From the NCBI RefSeq assembly GCF_031760065.1, contig NZ_CP134500.1:2914001-2978000 (forward strand): 64,000 nt of DNA, read 5' to 3'. The notes beneath the pieces are model-generated. The model saw nothing but the letters and a program-made list of their open reading frames with translations. It had not been told where the DNA came from and did not search any database. Of the stretch, positions 7,471 to 16,892 are shown one piece after another. Positions within the stretch are counted from its first letter, which is position 1; each line of letters opens with the position of its first letter. The position numbers were made by a program, and so were the translations under genes. This stretch comes from Streptomyces durocortorensis. Lineage in GTDB: Bacteria > Actinomycetota > Actinomycetes > Streptomycetales > Streptomycetaceae.

Positions 7471-9396
7471 TCACCTCCGATACAACTCCTCGATCTCCCC
7501 CGAGAAGTCCCGCGCGATAGCGTCCCGTTTCAGCTTCAGCGACGGCGTCAAGTGGCCGCTCTCCTCCGTGAAGTCGACGGGCAGGACCGCGAACTTGCGG
7601 ATCGACTCCGCCCGCGAGACCAGGCGGTTGGCCTCGTCCACCGCGCGTTGCAGCGACGTGCGCAGGTCCTCGTCGTGGATCAGGTCGCGCATCGGGACGT
7701 CCTGCTTCTTCGTCATCTGGCGCCAGTGGTGGAGGCCGTCCGGCTCCAGGGTGATCAGGGCGGTGATGAACGAGCGGTTGTCGCCGACCACCATGCACTG
7801 GCCCACCAGGGGGTGGGCGCGCAGCCAGTCCTCCAAAGGGGCCGGGGTGACGTTCTTGCCGCCCGACGTGATGATGATGTCCTTCTTGCGGCCCGTGATC
7901 GTGAGGTAGCCGTCCTCGTCCAGGGCGCCCAGGTCGCCCGTGGGGAACCAGGCGTCGTCCAGGAGCGCTGGGGTCACCCCCGACCGTTCCGCGTCCCAGT
8001 AGCCCCGGAACACCTGGCCGCCCTTCAGGAGCACCTCGCCGTCGTCCGCGATGCGTACCGAGGTGCCGGGCAGCGGCCAGCCCACCGTGCCCAGGCGGGG
8101 CTTGAGGGGTGGGGTCACCGTGTGGGCGGCGGTGGTCTCCGTGAGGCCGTACCCCTCGAAGACACCGATGCCCGCGCCCTCGTAGAACGCGGCCAGCCGC
8201 CGGCCCAGCGGGGAGCCGCCGCAGATCACGTACCGGACCTTGCCGCCGAGTGCCGCCCGGATGCGGCGGTAGACCAGCGGGTCGTACAGGGCGCGGGCGG
8301 CACGCAGGCCGAAGCCCGGCCCCGGGCCCGTGCCGTGTTCGGCGGCCTCGACCGCCTCGCCGTAGCGCCGGGCGATGCGGGCCGCACGGTCGAACGACGA
8401 CGCCCGGCCCATCTTCTCCGCCGTCGCCCTCCCCGTGTTGTAGACCTTCTCCAGTACGTACGGGATGGCGAGGAGGAACGTCGGGCGGAAGCCCGCGAGG
8501 TCCGCCAGGAGGTCTTCCGTCCGGATCGAGGGGGCGTGGCCGAGGCGGACCCTCGCCCTCATGCAGCCGATCGCCACCATCCGGCCGAACACGTGTGAGA
8601 GGGGGAGGAAGAGGAGCGTGGAGGCGGGGTCCTTCGATACCGACTTGAAGACCGGGTGCAGGAGTTCGATCGCGTTGTCGACCTCGGCGAAGAAGTTCCC
8701 GTGCGTGATGACACAGCCCTTCGGGCGGCCCGTCGTGCCCGAGGTGTAGATGAGGGTGGCCGGGGTCTCCGGTGCCAGGGCCGTCCTGCGGGCCGTGACC
8801 GCCTCGTCCGGGATGTCCTTGCCCCGGGACTTCAGGTGGCCGATCGCCCCCGTGTCGAACTGCCACAGGTGCGCCAGATCGCCCAGCTGCTTGCGTTCCT
8901 GGCTGATCAGGCGGCCCTGTTCCGTCGTCTCCACCGCGCACGCCACCGCGCCCGAGTTCTGGAGTATCCAGCGGGTCTGGAAGGCGGAGGAGGTGGGGTA
9001 GATGGGGACCGTCACCAGGCCCGCCGCCCAGGACGCGAAGTCGAGGAGCGTCCACTCGTACGCCGTCCGGGCCATGATCGCCACCCGCTCGCCCGCCCGC
9101 AGCCCCTCCGCCATCAGGCCCTTGGCGACCGCAAGCACCTCGGCCGCGAACTCGGCCGCCGTCACGTCCCGCCAGACGCCCTCGTCGTCCTTGCGGCTGA
9201 GGACCGGGTCCGACGGGGCCTCCCGGGCGTTGTCGAACGGGATCTCGGCCAGCGAGCCGCGCTCCACGGTCGGCGCGAACTTCGGTACGGAGACCTCCTG
9301 GACCCTGCCGTCGGGGCCGCGCCTCTTCGTCGGTTCGACCAGGACGGGCGGCGATACAGCAGGGGCGGTTGCGGCGGATGAAGGGGGCGTTGACAC
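7471..9396 (-). CDS. Long-chain fatty-acid--CoA ligase (AMP-forming)
   Basis: 641 residues. It activates fatty acids to acyl-CoA through an acyl-adenylate. Motifs: P-loop YTSGTTGRPKG near residue 215, GYGLTETTA near 417, TGDLGALDEDGYLTITGRKKDII near 490 and the C-terminal Lys region KLKRDAI. Start at the GTG at 9396, with GAGGAG a few bases upstream. The longer frame to 9501 adds a Leu/Pro-rich stretch without family similarity. It lies directly downstream of the thiolase gene in the same orientation (about 100 bases between), in a block of fatty-acid genes. Confidence 0.92.
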   Translation of the reverse strand: MSTPPSSAATAPAVSPPVLVEPTKRRGPDGRVQEVSVPKFAPTVERGSLAEIPFDNAREAPSDPVLSRKDDEGVWRDVTAAEFAAEVLAVAKGLMAEGLRAGERVAIMARTAYEWTLLDFASWAAGLVTVPIYPTSSAFQTRWILQNSGAVACAVETTEQGRLISQERKQLGDLAHLWQFDTGAIGHLKSRGKDIPDEAVTARRTALAPETPATLIYTSGTTGRPKGCVITHGNFFAEVDNAIELLHPVFKSVSKDPASTLLFLPLSHVFGRMVAIGCMRARVRLGHAPSIRTEDLLADLAGFRPTFLLAIPYVLEKVYNTGRATAEKMGRASSFDRAARIARRYGEAVEAAEHGTGPGPGFGLRAARALYDPLVYRRIRAALGGKVRYVICGGSPLGRRLAAFYEGAGIGVFEGYGLTETTAAHTVTPPLKPRLGTVGWPLPGTSVRIADDGEVLLKGGQVFRGYWDAERSGVTPALLDDAWFPTGDLGALDEDGYLTITGRKKDIIITSGGKNVTPAPLEDWLRAHPLVGQCMVVGDNRSFITALITLEPDGLHHWRQMTKKQDVPMRDLIHDEDLRTSLQRAVDEANRLVSRAESIRKFAVLPVDFTEESGHLTPSLKLKRDAIARDFSGEIEELYRR

Positions 9397-9497
9397 GTGC
9401 GGCTCCTCGGTTCGGGGGGTCGGGCGGGTCGGTTCGCCGGGTCGTCCGTCCGGCAGTAGAAGCAGAAGAGGCGGAAGAGGCGGAAGAAGGGCGCAGG

Positions 9498-10760
9498 TCA
9501 CGGGCGTTCCAGGATCGCCGTCACCCCCTGCCCGCCCGCCGCGCAGATCGAGATCAGGCCCCGTCCCGGGCCGTCCCGTTCCGCCAGGAGTCTCGCCAGC
9601 GTCGCCACGATCCTGGCGCCCGTCGCGGCGAAGGGGTGACCGGTGGCCAGGGAGGAACCGGCCACGTTCAGGCGGGTGCGGTCCACCGGGGTCAGGCCCT
9701 GCTTCTCCCAGGCGGCGAGGGTGGCCAGCACCTGGGAGGCGAACGCCTCGTGGACCTCGACCAGGTCGAAGTCCTCCATCGTCAGCCCGGCCCGCTCCAG
9801 CAGGCGCGGCACCGCGTACGCCGGGGCCATGAGGAGCCCGTCCTCACCGTCCACGTAGTCCACCGCCGCCGTCTCGTACAGGGAGAGGTACGCCAGCGGC
9901 TCCATGCCTCGTTCCCGGGCCCAGTCCTCGGTGGCCAGCAGGACGGTCGCCGCCCCGTCTGTCAGGGGGGTCGAATTGCCCGCCGTCATGGTGGGGTTGG
10001 GGCCGGACACCCCGAACACCGGCTTCAGGCTTGCCAGTTTCTCGACCGTTGATCCCGGGCGCAGGTTCTGGTCGCGTTCCAGGCCCCGGTACGGGACCAC
10101 CAGGTCGTCCAGGAAGCCCCGTTCGTACGCCGCCGCCAGGCGCTGGTGGCTCGTGGCGGCCAGCAGGTCCTGGTCTCCCCGGCTCACCGCCCAGCGGCGC
10201 GCGGTGAGCGCCGCGTGCTCGCCCATCGACAGGCCGGTGCGCGGTTCGGCGTTGCGCGGGATGTCGGGGACGAGGTGGCGGGGGCGTACGGCGGCCAGGG
10301 CCTTGAGGCGGGCGCCGGTCGACTTCGCGCGGCGCGCGGCCAGCAGGATGCGGCGCAGTTCGTCGTTGACGCCCAGGGGTGCGTCGCTGGTCGTGTCGGA
10401 GCCGCCCGCGATCGCCGAGTCGGCGGCCCCGAGCGCGATCGTGTTGGCGGCGGCGATCACCGCCTGGAGGCCCGTGCCGCAGGCCTGTTGGATGTCGTAC
10501 GCGGGAGTGCGGGGGTCGAGCGCGGAGCCGAGGACGGTCTCCCGCGCCAGGTTGAAGTCCCGGCTGTGCTTGAGGACCGCGCCCGCGACGAACGCCCCGA
10601 TCCGGGCCCCGGCCAGCCCGTACCGCTCCACCAGGCCGTCGAGCGCGGCCGTCAGCAGGTCCTGGTTGGAGGCGGTCGCGTACGGGCCGTCCGAGCGCGC
10701 GAACGGGGTGCGGCTGCCGCCGATCACCGCCACGCGGCGCGGCTGCGGGAGAGGCGTCAT
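9498..10760 (-). CDS. Acetyl-CoA C-acyltransferase (thiolase, FadA/FadI-like)
   Basis: 420 residues. Catalyses the thiolytic step of beta-oxidation or its reverse. The nucleophilic Cys is in QQACGTGLQAV near residue 93, the second His in GHPFAATGAR near 373, and the second catalytic Cys in ISICAAGGQG near the C-terminus. The length and the NVAGSSLATGHPF motif fit the trifunctional-type thiolases. The ATG at 10760 is chosen; a GTG one codon upstream is also possible. It is divergent from the FabG-like gene across about 125 bases that hold a TTACTC/GAGTAA dyad. The remaining beta-oxidation steps are partly covered by the FabG and MaoC genes. Confidence 0.93.
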   Translation of the reverse strand: MTPLPQPRRVAVIGGSRTPFARSDGPYATASNQDLLTAALDGLVERYGLAGARIGAFVAGAVLKHSRDFNLARETVLGSALDPRTPAYDIQQACGTGLQAVIAAANTIALGAADSAIAGGSDTTSDAPLGVNDELRRILLAARRAKSTGARLKALAAVRPRHLVPDIPRNAEPRTGLSMGEHAALTARRWAVSRGDQDLLAATSHQRLAAAYERGFLDDLVVPYRGLERDQNLRPGSTVEKLASLKPVFGVSGPNPTMTAGNSTPLTDGAATVLLATEDWARERGMEPLAYLSLYETAAVDYVDGEDGLLMAPAYAVPRLLERAGLTMEDFDLVEVHEAFASQVLATLAAWEKQGLTPVDRTRLNVAGSSLATGHPFAATGARIVATLARLLAERDGPGRGLISICAAGGQGVTAILERP

Positions 10761-10845
10761 CACCGTGACCAGCTCGCCCCGGTCGGCCTCGTCCCGGACA
10801 GTCCAGGAAAGTTCATCTCGACCAGCTCCTGACTCTTCAGTAACC

Positions 10846-10859
10846 TTACTCAGGAGTAA
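10846..10859 (+). promoter_or_regulatory. TTACTC-AG-GAGTAA dyad in the thiolase/fabG divergent promoter
   Basis: A perfect 6-bp inverted repeat with a 2-base spacer, 27 bases before the FabG-like start and 85 bases from the thiolase start. Its size and symmetry suit a TetR-family dimer; the TetR gene at 13060-13704 closes the same cluster. The link is inference. Confidence 0.55.
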
Positions 10860-10886
10860 ATCTACGACCCACTGGGAGTCAGGACA

Positions 10887-12221
10887 ATGGCCGATCGCTA
10901 TCTGCACCTCACCGGCACAGCACCCGGCCGCTTCCTCACCCGTCGGCTCGGCCTGCCGCAGCCCGCACCGCTGCGCCGCTGGAGACTGGAGACGCCCCGG
11001 CTGGACGGGCCGCTGCTGCATCTGACCGCCGGGTCCTCGTCGGTCACGGACGAACTGGCGAAGGCGCTGGCCGCGACCGGGCTGACCGTCGACCCGCAGG
11101 CGGCCCAGCCCGGCGGGATCGTCCTGGACGCCACCGGGGTCGGCGCCGTCGCGGACCTGGCCCAGGTGCACGCCGCCCTCCACCCCGTCGTACGGTCGCA
11201 GGCTCCCGGTGGCCGGATCGTCGTCCTCGGCAGCCGGCCGTCCTCCGAGGACCACCATCAGGCCGCTGCCCAGCAGGCGTTGGAGGGTTTCGTCCGGTCG
11301 CTGGGCAAGGAGGCCGGACGCGGCACCACCGCGCAGCTCCTGCGGCTGGCGGCCGACGGGACCCCCGAAGCCCTCGTGTCCGCCGCCGAGTCCACCCTCC
11401 GCTTCCTCCTCTCCCCCCGGTCCGCGTACGTCAGCGGCCAGGTGATCGAGCTGACCGCCGCCACCCCCGGCCCCACCCCCGACCCGGCCGCTCCCCTCAC
11501 CGGCCGGACCGCCCTGGTCACCGGGGCCGCCCGGGGCATCGGCGCGTCCGTCGCCTCCGTGCTGGCCCGCGACGGGGCGCACGTCGTCGTGCTGGACGTC
11601 CCCCAGGCCCAGGACGACCTCGTACGCACCGCCGACCGCCTCGGGGCCACCGCGCTGCCGCTGGACATCACCGCGCCCGACGCCGCCGCCCGTATCGCCG
11701 CCGCCGCACCGGACGGGCTCGACGTCCTCGTCCACAACGCGGGCATCACCCGTGACCGCCGCCTCGCCAACATGCCGGCCGACCGGTGGGCCCAGGTCAT
11801 CGAGGTCAACCTCGGCAGCGTCCTGCGCACCACCGACGAGCTCCTGACCTCGGGCGCCCTGAACCGGGGCGGCCGCATCGTCGCCACCGCCTCCATCGCG
11901 GGCATCGCGGGCAACCACGGCCAGACCAACTACGCGGCCGCCAAGGCCGGGATCATCGGCCTCGTCCGCTCGCTCGGGCCGCGCGCCGCCGCCGAGCACG
12001 GCGTCACGGTCAACGCGGTGGCCCCCGGCTTCATCGAGACGAGGATGACCGCCGCCGTCCCGTTCCTCATCCGCGAGGCGGGCCGCCGGATGAACTCCCT
12101 CTCCCAGGGCGGCCTTCCGGTCGACGTCGCCGAAGCCGTCGCCTGGTTCGCCCAGCCCGGCTCCGGCGCGGTCAACGGCCAAGTGCTGCGCGTCTGCGGC
12201 CAGAGCCTGCTGGGGGCGTGA
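10887..12221 (+). CDS. 3-oxoacyl-ACP/CoA reductase, high-molecular-weight FabG4 type
   Basis: 444 residues, with two Rossmann-like halves as in the FabG4 subgroup. The N-terminal ~200 residues are a degenerate flavodoxin-like domain, with VLGSRP and an inactive SDR-like LEGFVRSLGKEA segment. The C-terminal half is a complete SDR with TGAARGIG near residue 211, NAG in VHNAGIT, and catalytic Ser...Tyr-Lys (ASIAG and YAAAKAG near 348). It reduces 3-oxoacyl thioesters with NAD(P)H. The start has a strong GGAG upstream. It is followed after 5 bases by the MaoC gene, so the two form an operon. Confidence 0.92.
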   Translation: MADRYLHLTGTAPGRFLTRRLGLPQPAPLRRWRLETPRLDGPLLHLTAGSSSVTDELAKALAATGLTVDPQAAQPGGIVLDATGVGAVADLAQVHAALHPVVRSQAPGGRIVVLGSRPSSEDHHQAAAQQALEGFVRSLGKEAGRGTTAQLLRLAADGTPEALVSAAESTLRFLLSPRSAYVSGQVIELTAATPGPTPDPAAPLTGRTALVTGAARGIGASVASVLARDGAHVVVLDVPQAQDDLVRTADRLGATALPLDITAPDAAARIAAAAPDGLDVLVHNAGITRDRRLANMPADRWAQVIEVNLGSVLRTTDELLTSGALNRGGRIVATASIAGIAGNHGQTNYAAAKAGIIGLVRSLGPRAAAEHGVTVNAVAPGFIETRMTAAVPFLIREAGRRMNSLSQGGLPVDVAEAVAWFAQPGSGAVNGQVLRVCGQSLLGA

Positions 12222-12226
12222 GACCG

Positions 12227-13063
12227 ATGACCTCGCTCAACGCCTCACTGGTGCGCGGGGCCGTCACCTCGCCGTTCAAACGCGCCGGGCAGCCGGGCGC
12301 CACCCTGCCCGCCGACCGCCTCACCCGCCCGGCCGCGCCCCTCGCCCCCGGCCCCCTCGCCGCGTACAGCAGGATGTGCGGCTTCGCCGAGTCCGGCCCT
12401 GTGCCGCTCACGTACCCGCATGTGCTGGCCTTCCCGCTCGCCATGCGGCTGATGACAGGCAGGTCCTTCCCGCTGCCCGTCGTCGGGCTCGTCCACACCT
12501 GGATCGAGATCGCGCCGCACCGGGCCGTGCAGCCCACCGAGTCGCTCGAACTGGCCGTGTACGCAGATGGGTTGACACCTCACCGGCGAGGCACCGAGGT
12601 CACGATGGTGACCGAGGCGCGGGTGGGCGGAGAGCTGGCCTGGGAGTCCCGCAGCGGGTATCTGTCGCGGCACGGGAAGGCGGACACCACGGCTTCGGAG
12701 CGATCCGCCCCGGCCGTGGGCGATCTGCCCGCCGTCGCCGAATGGCGGCTGCCCGGTGATCTCGGGCGGCGCTACGGAGCGGTCTCCGGCGACCGCAACC
12801 CGATCCACCTGTACCCGCTGACCGCCCGCCTGTTCGGCTTTCCCCGGGCCATCGCGCACGGCATGTGGACGGTGGCCCGCTGCCTGGCCGAGGCCGAGAA
12901 CCCGGCCGGAATCCGTTCCGTACGGGCCGAGTTCAGGGCGCCCGTCCTGCTGCCCGCCACCGTGACGTACGCGGCCGCCCCCTCCGGCGCCGCCTTCGCG
13001 CTGCGGGGTGCGGACGGTGGGCGCGTCCACCTGGCGGGGACGCTGAGCCGGGACAGCCCCTAG
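12227..13063 (+). CDS. MaoC-like (R)-specific enoyl hydratase
   Basis: 278 residues, double hot-dog size. The C-terminal half carries the hydratase-2 motif YGAVSGDRNPIH near residue 184 followed by the FPRAIAHGMWT segment, giving the catalytic Asp and His. The N-terminal half is a degenerate hot dog. It hydrates trans-2-enoyl thioesters to (R)-3-hydroxyacyl thioesters, the substrate of FabG-type reductases, which fits its place 5 bases behind the FabG4-like gene. It ends in a convergent overlap of 4 bases with the TetR gene. Confidence 0.9.
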   Translation: MTSLNASLVRGAVTSPFKRAGQPGATLPADRLTRPAAPLAPGPLAAYSRMCGFAESGPVPLTYPHVLAFPLAMRLMTGRSFPLPVVGLVHTWIEIAPHRAVQPTESLELAVYADGLTPHRRGTEVTMVTEARVGGELAWESRSGYLSRHGKADTTASERSAPAVGDLPAVAEWRLPGDLGRRYGAVSGDRNPIHLYPLTARLFGFPRAIAHGMWTVARCLAEAENPAGIRSVRAEFRAPVLLPATVTYAAAPSGAAFALRGADGGRVHLAGTLSRDSP

Positions 13064-13704
13064 GCCGTCGGGGGCTGCCAGGGGCGGGCGTGCATCAGGT
13101 TCTCCAGGCCTGCCCAGGCGAAGTTCATCAGCGTCGCCGCCGCCTCCTTCGCCGAGACGCCCGGGGTGTCGTTGGCCCAGCCCGCCAGCGACTCCGCGGC
13201 CCCCACCAGGGCCTGCGCCAGCCCAGCCACATCCCGGTCCGCGAGGGCGGGGTCGCTGTGCGCCTCACGGGCGGCGGCACCGATCAGGCCCGTCACGAAC
13301 GCAACGATCTCGTCCCGCATCACGACGACCTCGCTGACGAACGGCTCACCGTGCGACCGCGCCTGGCGGTGCAGCACCGCCCAGCCGTCCGGGTTCTCCG
13401 CGGTGTGGGTGAAGAACGCCCGCAGCCCCGACCACAGTTGGCGGTCGGCGGGCAGCCCCGGCTCCACACCCGCCCGTACGGCCTCCACCAGGGACTTCGC
13501 CTCGCGCCTGATGCACGCGGAGAACAGCTCTTCCTTCGAGTTCAGGTACAGGTAGACCAACGGCTTGGAGACGCCCGCCAGCTCCGCGATCTCGTCCATC
13601 GAGGCAGCCCGGTAGCCGCGCTGCCCGAAGGTCCGCACCGCGGCGTCCATCATCTGCTGCTCGCGCACCGCGCGCGGCATCCGTTTGCTCTTCACAGCAC
13701 CCAC
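13060..13704 (-). CDS. TetR-family transcriptional regulator
   Basis: 214 residues. The N-terminal helix-turn-helix is clear: MPRAVREQQMMDAAVRTFGQ, then GYRAASMDEIAELAGVSKPL, then VYLYLNSKEELF. The C-terminal ligand domain is helical and hydrophobic. Start at the GTG at 13704, with GAGGAAG about 6 bases upstream. Position at the end of the fatty-acid cluster suggests it senses an acyl-CoA and represses the thiolase/FabG divergent promoter; this is inference from context. Confidence 0.88.
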   Translation of the reverse strand: MGAVKSKRMPRAVREQQMMDAAVRTFGQRGYRAASMDEIAELAGVSKPLVYLYLNSKEELFSACIRREAKSLVEAVRAGVEPGLPADRQLWSGLRAFFTHTAENPDGWAVLHRQARSHGEPFVSEVVVMRDEIVAFVTGLIGAAAREAHSDPALADRDVAGLAQALVGAAESLAGWANDTPGVSAKEAAATLMNFAWAGLENLMHARPWQPPTA

Positions 13705-13930
13705 GTCCGACTTCCTCCCCACCCCATGGCCCTGCTTCCCCGGTCCTGCTCCCCGGCAAGAGTACGGCGCTGCCGGGCCCGACGCCGTACGGAGCGATCG
13801 GGTGCGGAACGGATGGCCGGTTGGCGTCGGCCGGGGGCCGGGAGAAGCCTGCTGGGTCCTCCCGTGGTCCGACACCGGTCCACCCGGCGTCCGATGCGCA
13901 CGCCCCGGACGCCCGCCTAGCGTTGCGGAC

Positions 13931-15178
13931 ATGGCGATCTTCCTCCGCAACCGACGACCGGCCGCTGCGGCCGCAGCGGCCGTCCTGACGGCACTGACCG
14001 CGCTGCTGGGCGCGGCCGCACCCGCCGCCGCGACCGGACCGGCCACGGCGGCAGCCCCTCCTGCGGCCTCCGCCTCAGCCCCTGCCCCCGGGGACCGCAC
14101 CCCCTCCGCCCTCGCGCTCCCCCGCCCCACGGGCCCGTACGCCACCGGCCGCGACACCCTGTTCCTCACCGACCACACGCGGCCCGACCCCTGGGTGCCC
14201 TCGGCGGGGGCGCGGCAGCTGCTGGTGTCGCTGCACTACCCGGCCCGGCCCGGCAGCGGCGGCGCCCCGGCCCCGTACATGGCGGAGGAGGAGGCGCGGC
14301 TCATGCTCGCGCAGCGCGGGCTGGAGGACGTCGTGCCGCCCGCCCTCGTCAGCGCCACCCGCACCCATGCCCGTACCGCCGCCCGGCCCGCCCCGGGGCG
14401 GTTCCCGCTGGTCCTGCTCTCCCCCGGGTTCGGGACGCCCCGGGCCACCCTGACCGGGCTCGCCGAGGATCTGGCGAGCCGTGGTTACGTCGTGGCGACG
14501 GCGGACCATCCGTACGAGTCGACCGGTACGCGGCTGCCCGACGGGCGGGTCCTCACCTGCGCCGCGTGCGACCGGGTGAGCGCGCAGCCCGACGACGCCG
14601 GCCGGCGGAAGGTGCTGGCCGCCGTCTCCGGCGGTCGGGCCGCCGACTTCTCGTTCCTGCTGGACCGGCTGACCGGCCCGCACGCGTCCTGGCGGTACGC
14701 CCGGATGATCGACCGGCACCGGGTCGGGATGGCGGGCCACTCCATCGGGGGCAACGCGGCCGCGTCCACCATGGCCGCCGACCTCCGCGTGGACGCGGGG
14801 GTCAACATGGACGGCACCTTCTTCGACCCGGTGCCCGCGACGGGGCTCGGCGGGCGGCCGTTCCTGATGCTGGGGACCCACCCCGGGCACGGGCCCGGCG
14901 ACGACACGTCCTGGGACGAGGGCTGGGACCGGCTGGCCGGCTGGAAGCGGTGGCTGACGGTGCGCGACGCGGGGCACTTCACGTTCACGGACACCCCGGA
15001 GATCGGTGAGCAGCTCGGCCTGGAGGACCCGGAGGCCCCGCTCTCCGCCGCCCGCTCGACCACGATCACCCGGAGCTATGTGGCCGCCTTCTTCGACCGC
15101 ACCCTGCGCGGGCGGGCGGCCCCGCTGCTGAACGGCCCGGCCCCGGCCGACCCCGAAGTCCTCTTCCAGCAGCCCTGA
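13931..15178 (+). CDS. Secreted alpha/beta hydrolase, PAF-acetylhydrolase/lipase-like
   Basis: 415 residues. An N-terminal export signal (basic FLRNRRPAAAA, hydrophobic core, AAATG region) precedes the mature enzyme. The nucleophile elbow is GHSIGG near residue 267. The acid is probably the Asp in NMDGTFFD and the His is in RDAGHFTFTD near 346. This order matches platelet-activating-factor acetylhydrolase-type lipases. No Shine-Dalgarno is visible; a TAGCGT -10-like hexamer lies 7 bases before the ATG, so the mRNA may be leaderless. The substrate is likely a short-chain ester or lipid. Confidence 0.85.
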   Translation: MAIFLRNRRPAAAAAAAVLTALTALLGAAAPAAATGPATAAAPPAASASAPAPGDRTPSALALPRPTGPYATGRDTLFLTDHTRPDPWVPSAGARQLLVSLHYPARPGSGGAPAPYMAEEEARLMLAQRGLEDVVPPALVSATRTHARTAARPAPGRFPLVLLSPGFGTPRATLTGLAEDLASRGYVVATADHPYESTGTRLPDGRVLTCAACDRVSAQPDDAGRRKVLAAVSGGRAADFSFLLDRLTGPHASWRYARMIDRHRVGMAGHSIGGNAAASTMAADLRVDAGVNMDGTFFDPVPATGLGGRPFLMLGTHPGHGPGDDTSWDEGWDRLAGWKRWLTVRDAGHFTFTDTPEIGEQLGLEDPEAPLSAARSTTITRSYVAAFFDRTLRGRAAPLLNGPAPADPEVLFQQP

Positions 15179-15194
15179 CCGTACGGAACACGAC

Positions 15195-15242
15195 AGCGCC
15201 CCCGGTCCGCGTATCTGCGTGCATACGTGGACCGGGGGCGCT
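15195..15242. terminator. Bidirectional hairpin terminator
   Basis: Perfect 14-bp arms AGCGCCCCCGGTCC and GGACCGGGGGCGCT, extended inward by CGCGTAT/ATACGTG with one mismatch, around an 8-base loop. It lies between the convergent hydrolase and symporter genes. Confidence 0.85.
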
Positions 15243-15261
15243 GCCCCACAGGGGTGCCGGG

Positions 15262-16644
15262 TTACGCGGTCGCCGGGACCGCGACCTTCCGGTCGATCTG
15301 CTCCGCGTCCCGCACGTCGTCCTCCTGGCCGAAGGAGTCGATCGGGGAGCCCGAGGCCGAGTTGTACTTGTCGTGGTCGAGGATCTTCTCGCGGGCCGCG
15401 ACGATGACCGGGACGACCGCCTGGCCGGCCACGTTGGTGGCGGTGCGGATCATGTCCAGGATCGGGTCGATGGCCATCAGCAGGCCGACGCCCTCCAGCG
15501 GGAGGCCCAGCGTGGACAGGGTGAGGGTCAGCATGACCGTCGCGCCGGTGAGACCGGCGGTGGCCGCCGAACCGATCACCGAGACGAAGGCGATGAGCAC
15601 GTAGTCGCCGATGCCCAGCTGCACGTCGAAGATCTGCGCGATGAAGATCGCCGCCAGCGCCGGGTAGATCGCGGCGCAGCCGTCCATCTTCGTGGTCGCC
15701 CCGAACGGGACGGCGAAGGAGGTGTACTCCTTCGGAACGCCGAGGCGCTCGGTGACGCGCTGGGTGACCGGCATGGTGCCGACCGAGGAGCGGGAGACGA
15801 AGGCGAGCTGGATCGCGGGCCAGGCGCCCTTGAAGAACTGGAGCGGGTTGACCTTGGCAACCGTGGCCAGAAGCAGCGGGTAGACGCCGAACAGCACCAG
15901 GGCGCAGCCGATGTAGACGTCGGCGGTGAACGTCGCGTACTTGCCGATGAGGTCCCAGCCGTAGTCGGCGATGGCGTAGCCGATGAGGCCGACGGTGCCG
16001 ATCGGGGCGAGGCGGATGACCCACCACAGGGCCTTCTGGAGGAGCTCCAGGATCGACTGGCTGAGGGTGAGGATCGGCTTGGCCTTCTCGCCGAGCTTGA
16101 GGGCGGCGATACCGGCGACGGCGGCCATGAACACGATCTGGAGCACGTTCAGCTCGGTGAACGGCGTGATCACGTTGTCCGGGACGATGCCGGTCAGGAA
16201 GTCGATCCAGCTGCCCTTGGTCTCGGAGAGCGCGCCGTCCTTCGGCGTGAGGCCGGTGCCGGAGCCCGGGTTGGTGACCAGGCCGATCGTGAGGCCGATG
16301 GCGACCGCGATCAGCGACGTGATCATGAACCAGAGCAGGGTGCGGGTCGCCAGCCGGGCGGCGTTGTTGACCTTGCGGAGGTTGGTGATCGACACCAGGA
16401 TCGCGAAGAACACGAGCGGCGCGACAGCCAGCTTCAGCAGCTGGACGAAGAGCGAACCGATCTCGTCGAGGGTGGTGACGAGCCAGCCGAGGTCCTGGCT
16501 GCGAGCCAGCCAGCCGAGCAGCACGCCGAGGACCAGACCGGCGACGATCTGGGCCCAGAACGGGACCTTGGGTATACGGAAACCGGGGCCGGAGCCGGTG
16601 GGCTGCTCGGCCTCGGGGGCGGCGGACGCGGAGTTCGCGGACAC
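15262..16644 (-). CDS. Dicarboxylate/amino acid:cation symporter (DAACS family)
   Basis: 460 residues with 8-9 membrane segments. The serine-rich loop SRSSVGTMPVT and the following GATTKMDGCAAIYPALAAIFIAQ-type helix are hallmarks of GltP/DctA transporters, which take up glutamate, aspartate or C4-dicarboxylates with H+ or Na+. Start at the GTG at 16644, with GGAG about 8 bases upstream; longer frames start in Arg/Pro-rich non-conserved sequence. The cytoplasmic tail is acidic. The single-gene unit has its own promoter region containing a CTTTGAG/CTCAAAG dyad. Confidence 0.92.
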   Translation of the reverse strand: MSANSASAAPEAEQPTGSGPGFRIPKVPFWAQIVAGLVLGVLLGWLARSQDLGWLVTTLDEIGSLFVQLLKLAVAPLVFFAILVSITNLRKVNNAARLATRTLLWFMITSLIAVAIGLTIGLVTNPGSGTGLTPKDGALSETKGSWIDFLTGIVPDNVITPFTELNVLQIVFMAAVAGIAALKLGEKAKPILTLSQSILELLQKALWWVIRLAPIGTVGLIGYAIADYGWDLIGKYATFTADVYIGCALVLFGVYPLLLATVAKVNPLQFFKGAWPAIQLAFVSRSSVGTMPVTQRVTERLGVPKEYTSFAVPFGATTKMDGCAAIYPALAAIFIAQIFDVQLGIGDYVLIAFVSVIGSAATAGLTGATVMLTLTLSTLGLPLEGVGLLMAIDPILDMIRTATNVAGQAVVPVIVAAREKILDHDKYNSASGSPIDSFGQEDDVRDAEQIDRKVAVPATA

Positions 16645-16892
16645 GGACACACTCCAGTGGGGACGCATCGGGACGTACGGGGACACCCGTACGGTCGTGC
16701 GGTGGAACGGGGACGGGGTCGCGGCGCCCGCGTCAGGGGCGGCGCCGCTGCATGATGCCGGATCAGACTTCGCGGCAACAGACCGCGGACATACAGCGGC
16801 AGAGATCGACATGCAGGCGCGCCACGAGCGGGATGCTCGCGGCATGACGGAGGCGCACAGCTGTCTTCATGCCGAATACGTTAACACTTGAA

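Noticed and set aside
9498..12182. A single 894-codon minus-strand frame covering the thiolase and the region antisense to the FabG-like gene
   Set aside because: Only the part from 10760 to 9498 has thiolase motifs. The rest is Gly/Asp/Arg-rich antisense of a clear SDR gene.
14075..16027. Long minus-strand frame across the hydrolase and symporter
   Set aside because: Low-complexity His/Arg/Gly translation, antisense to the secreted hydrolase and out of frame with the symporter.
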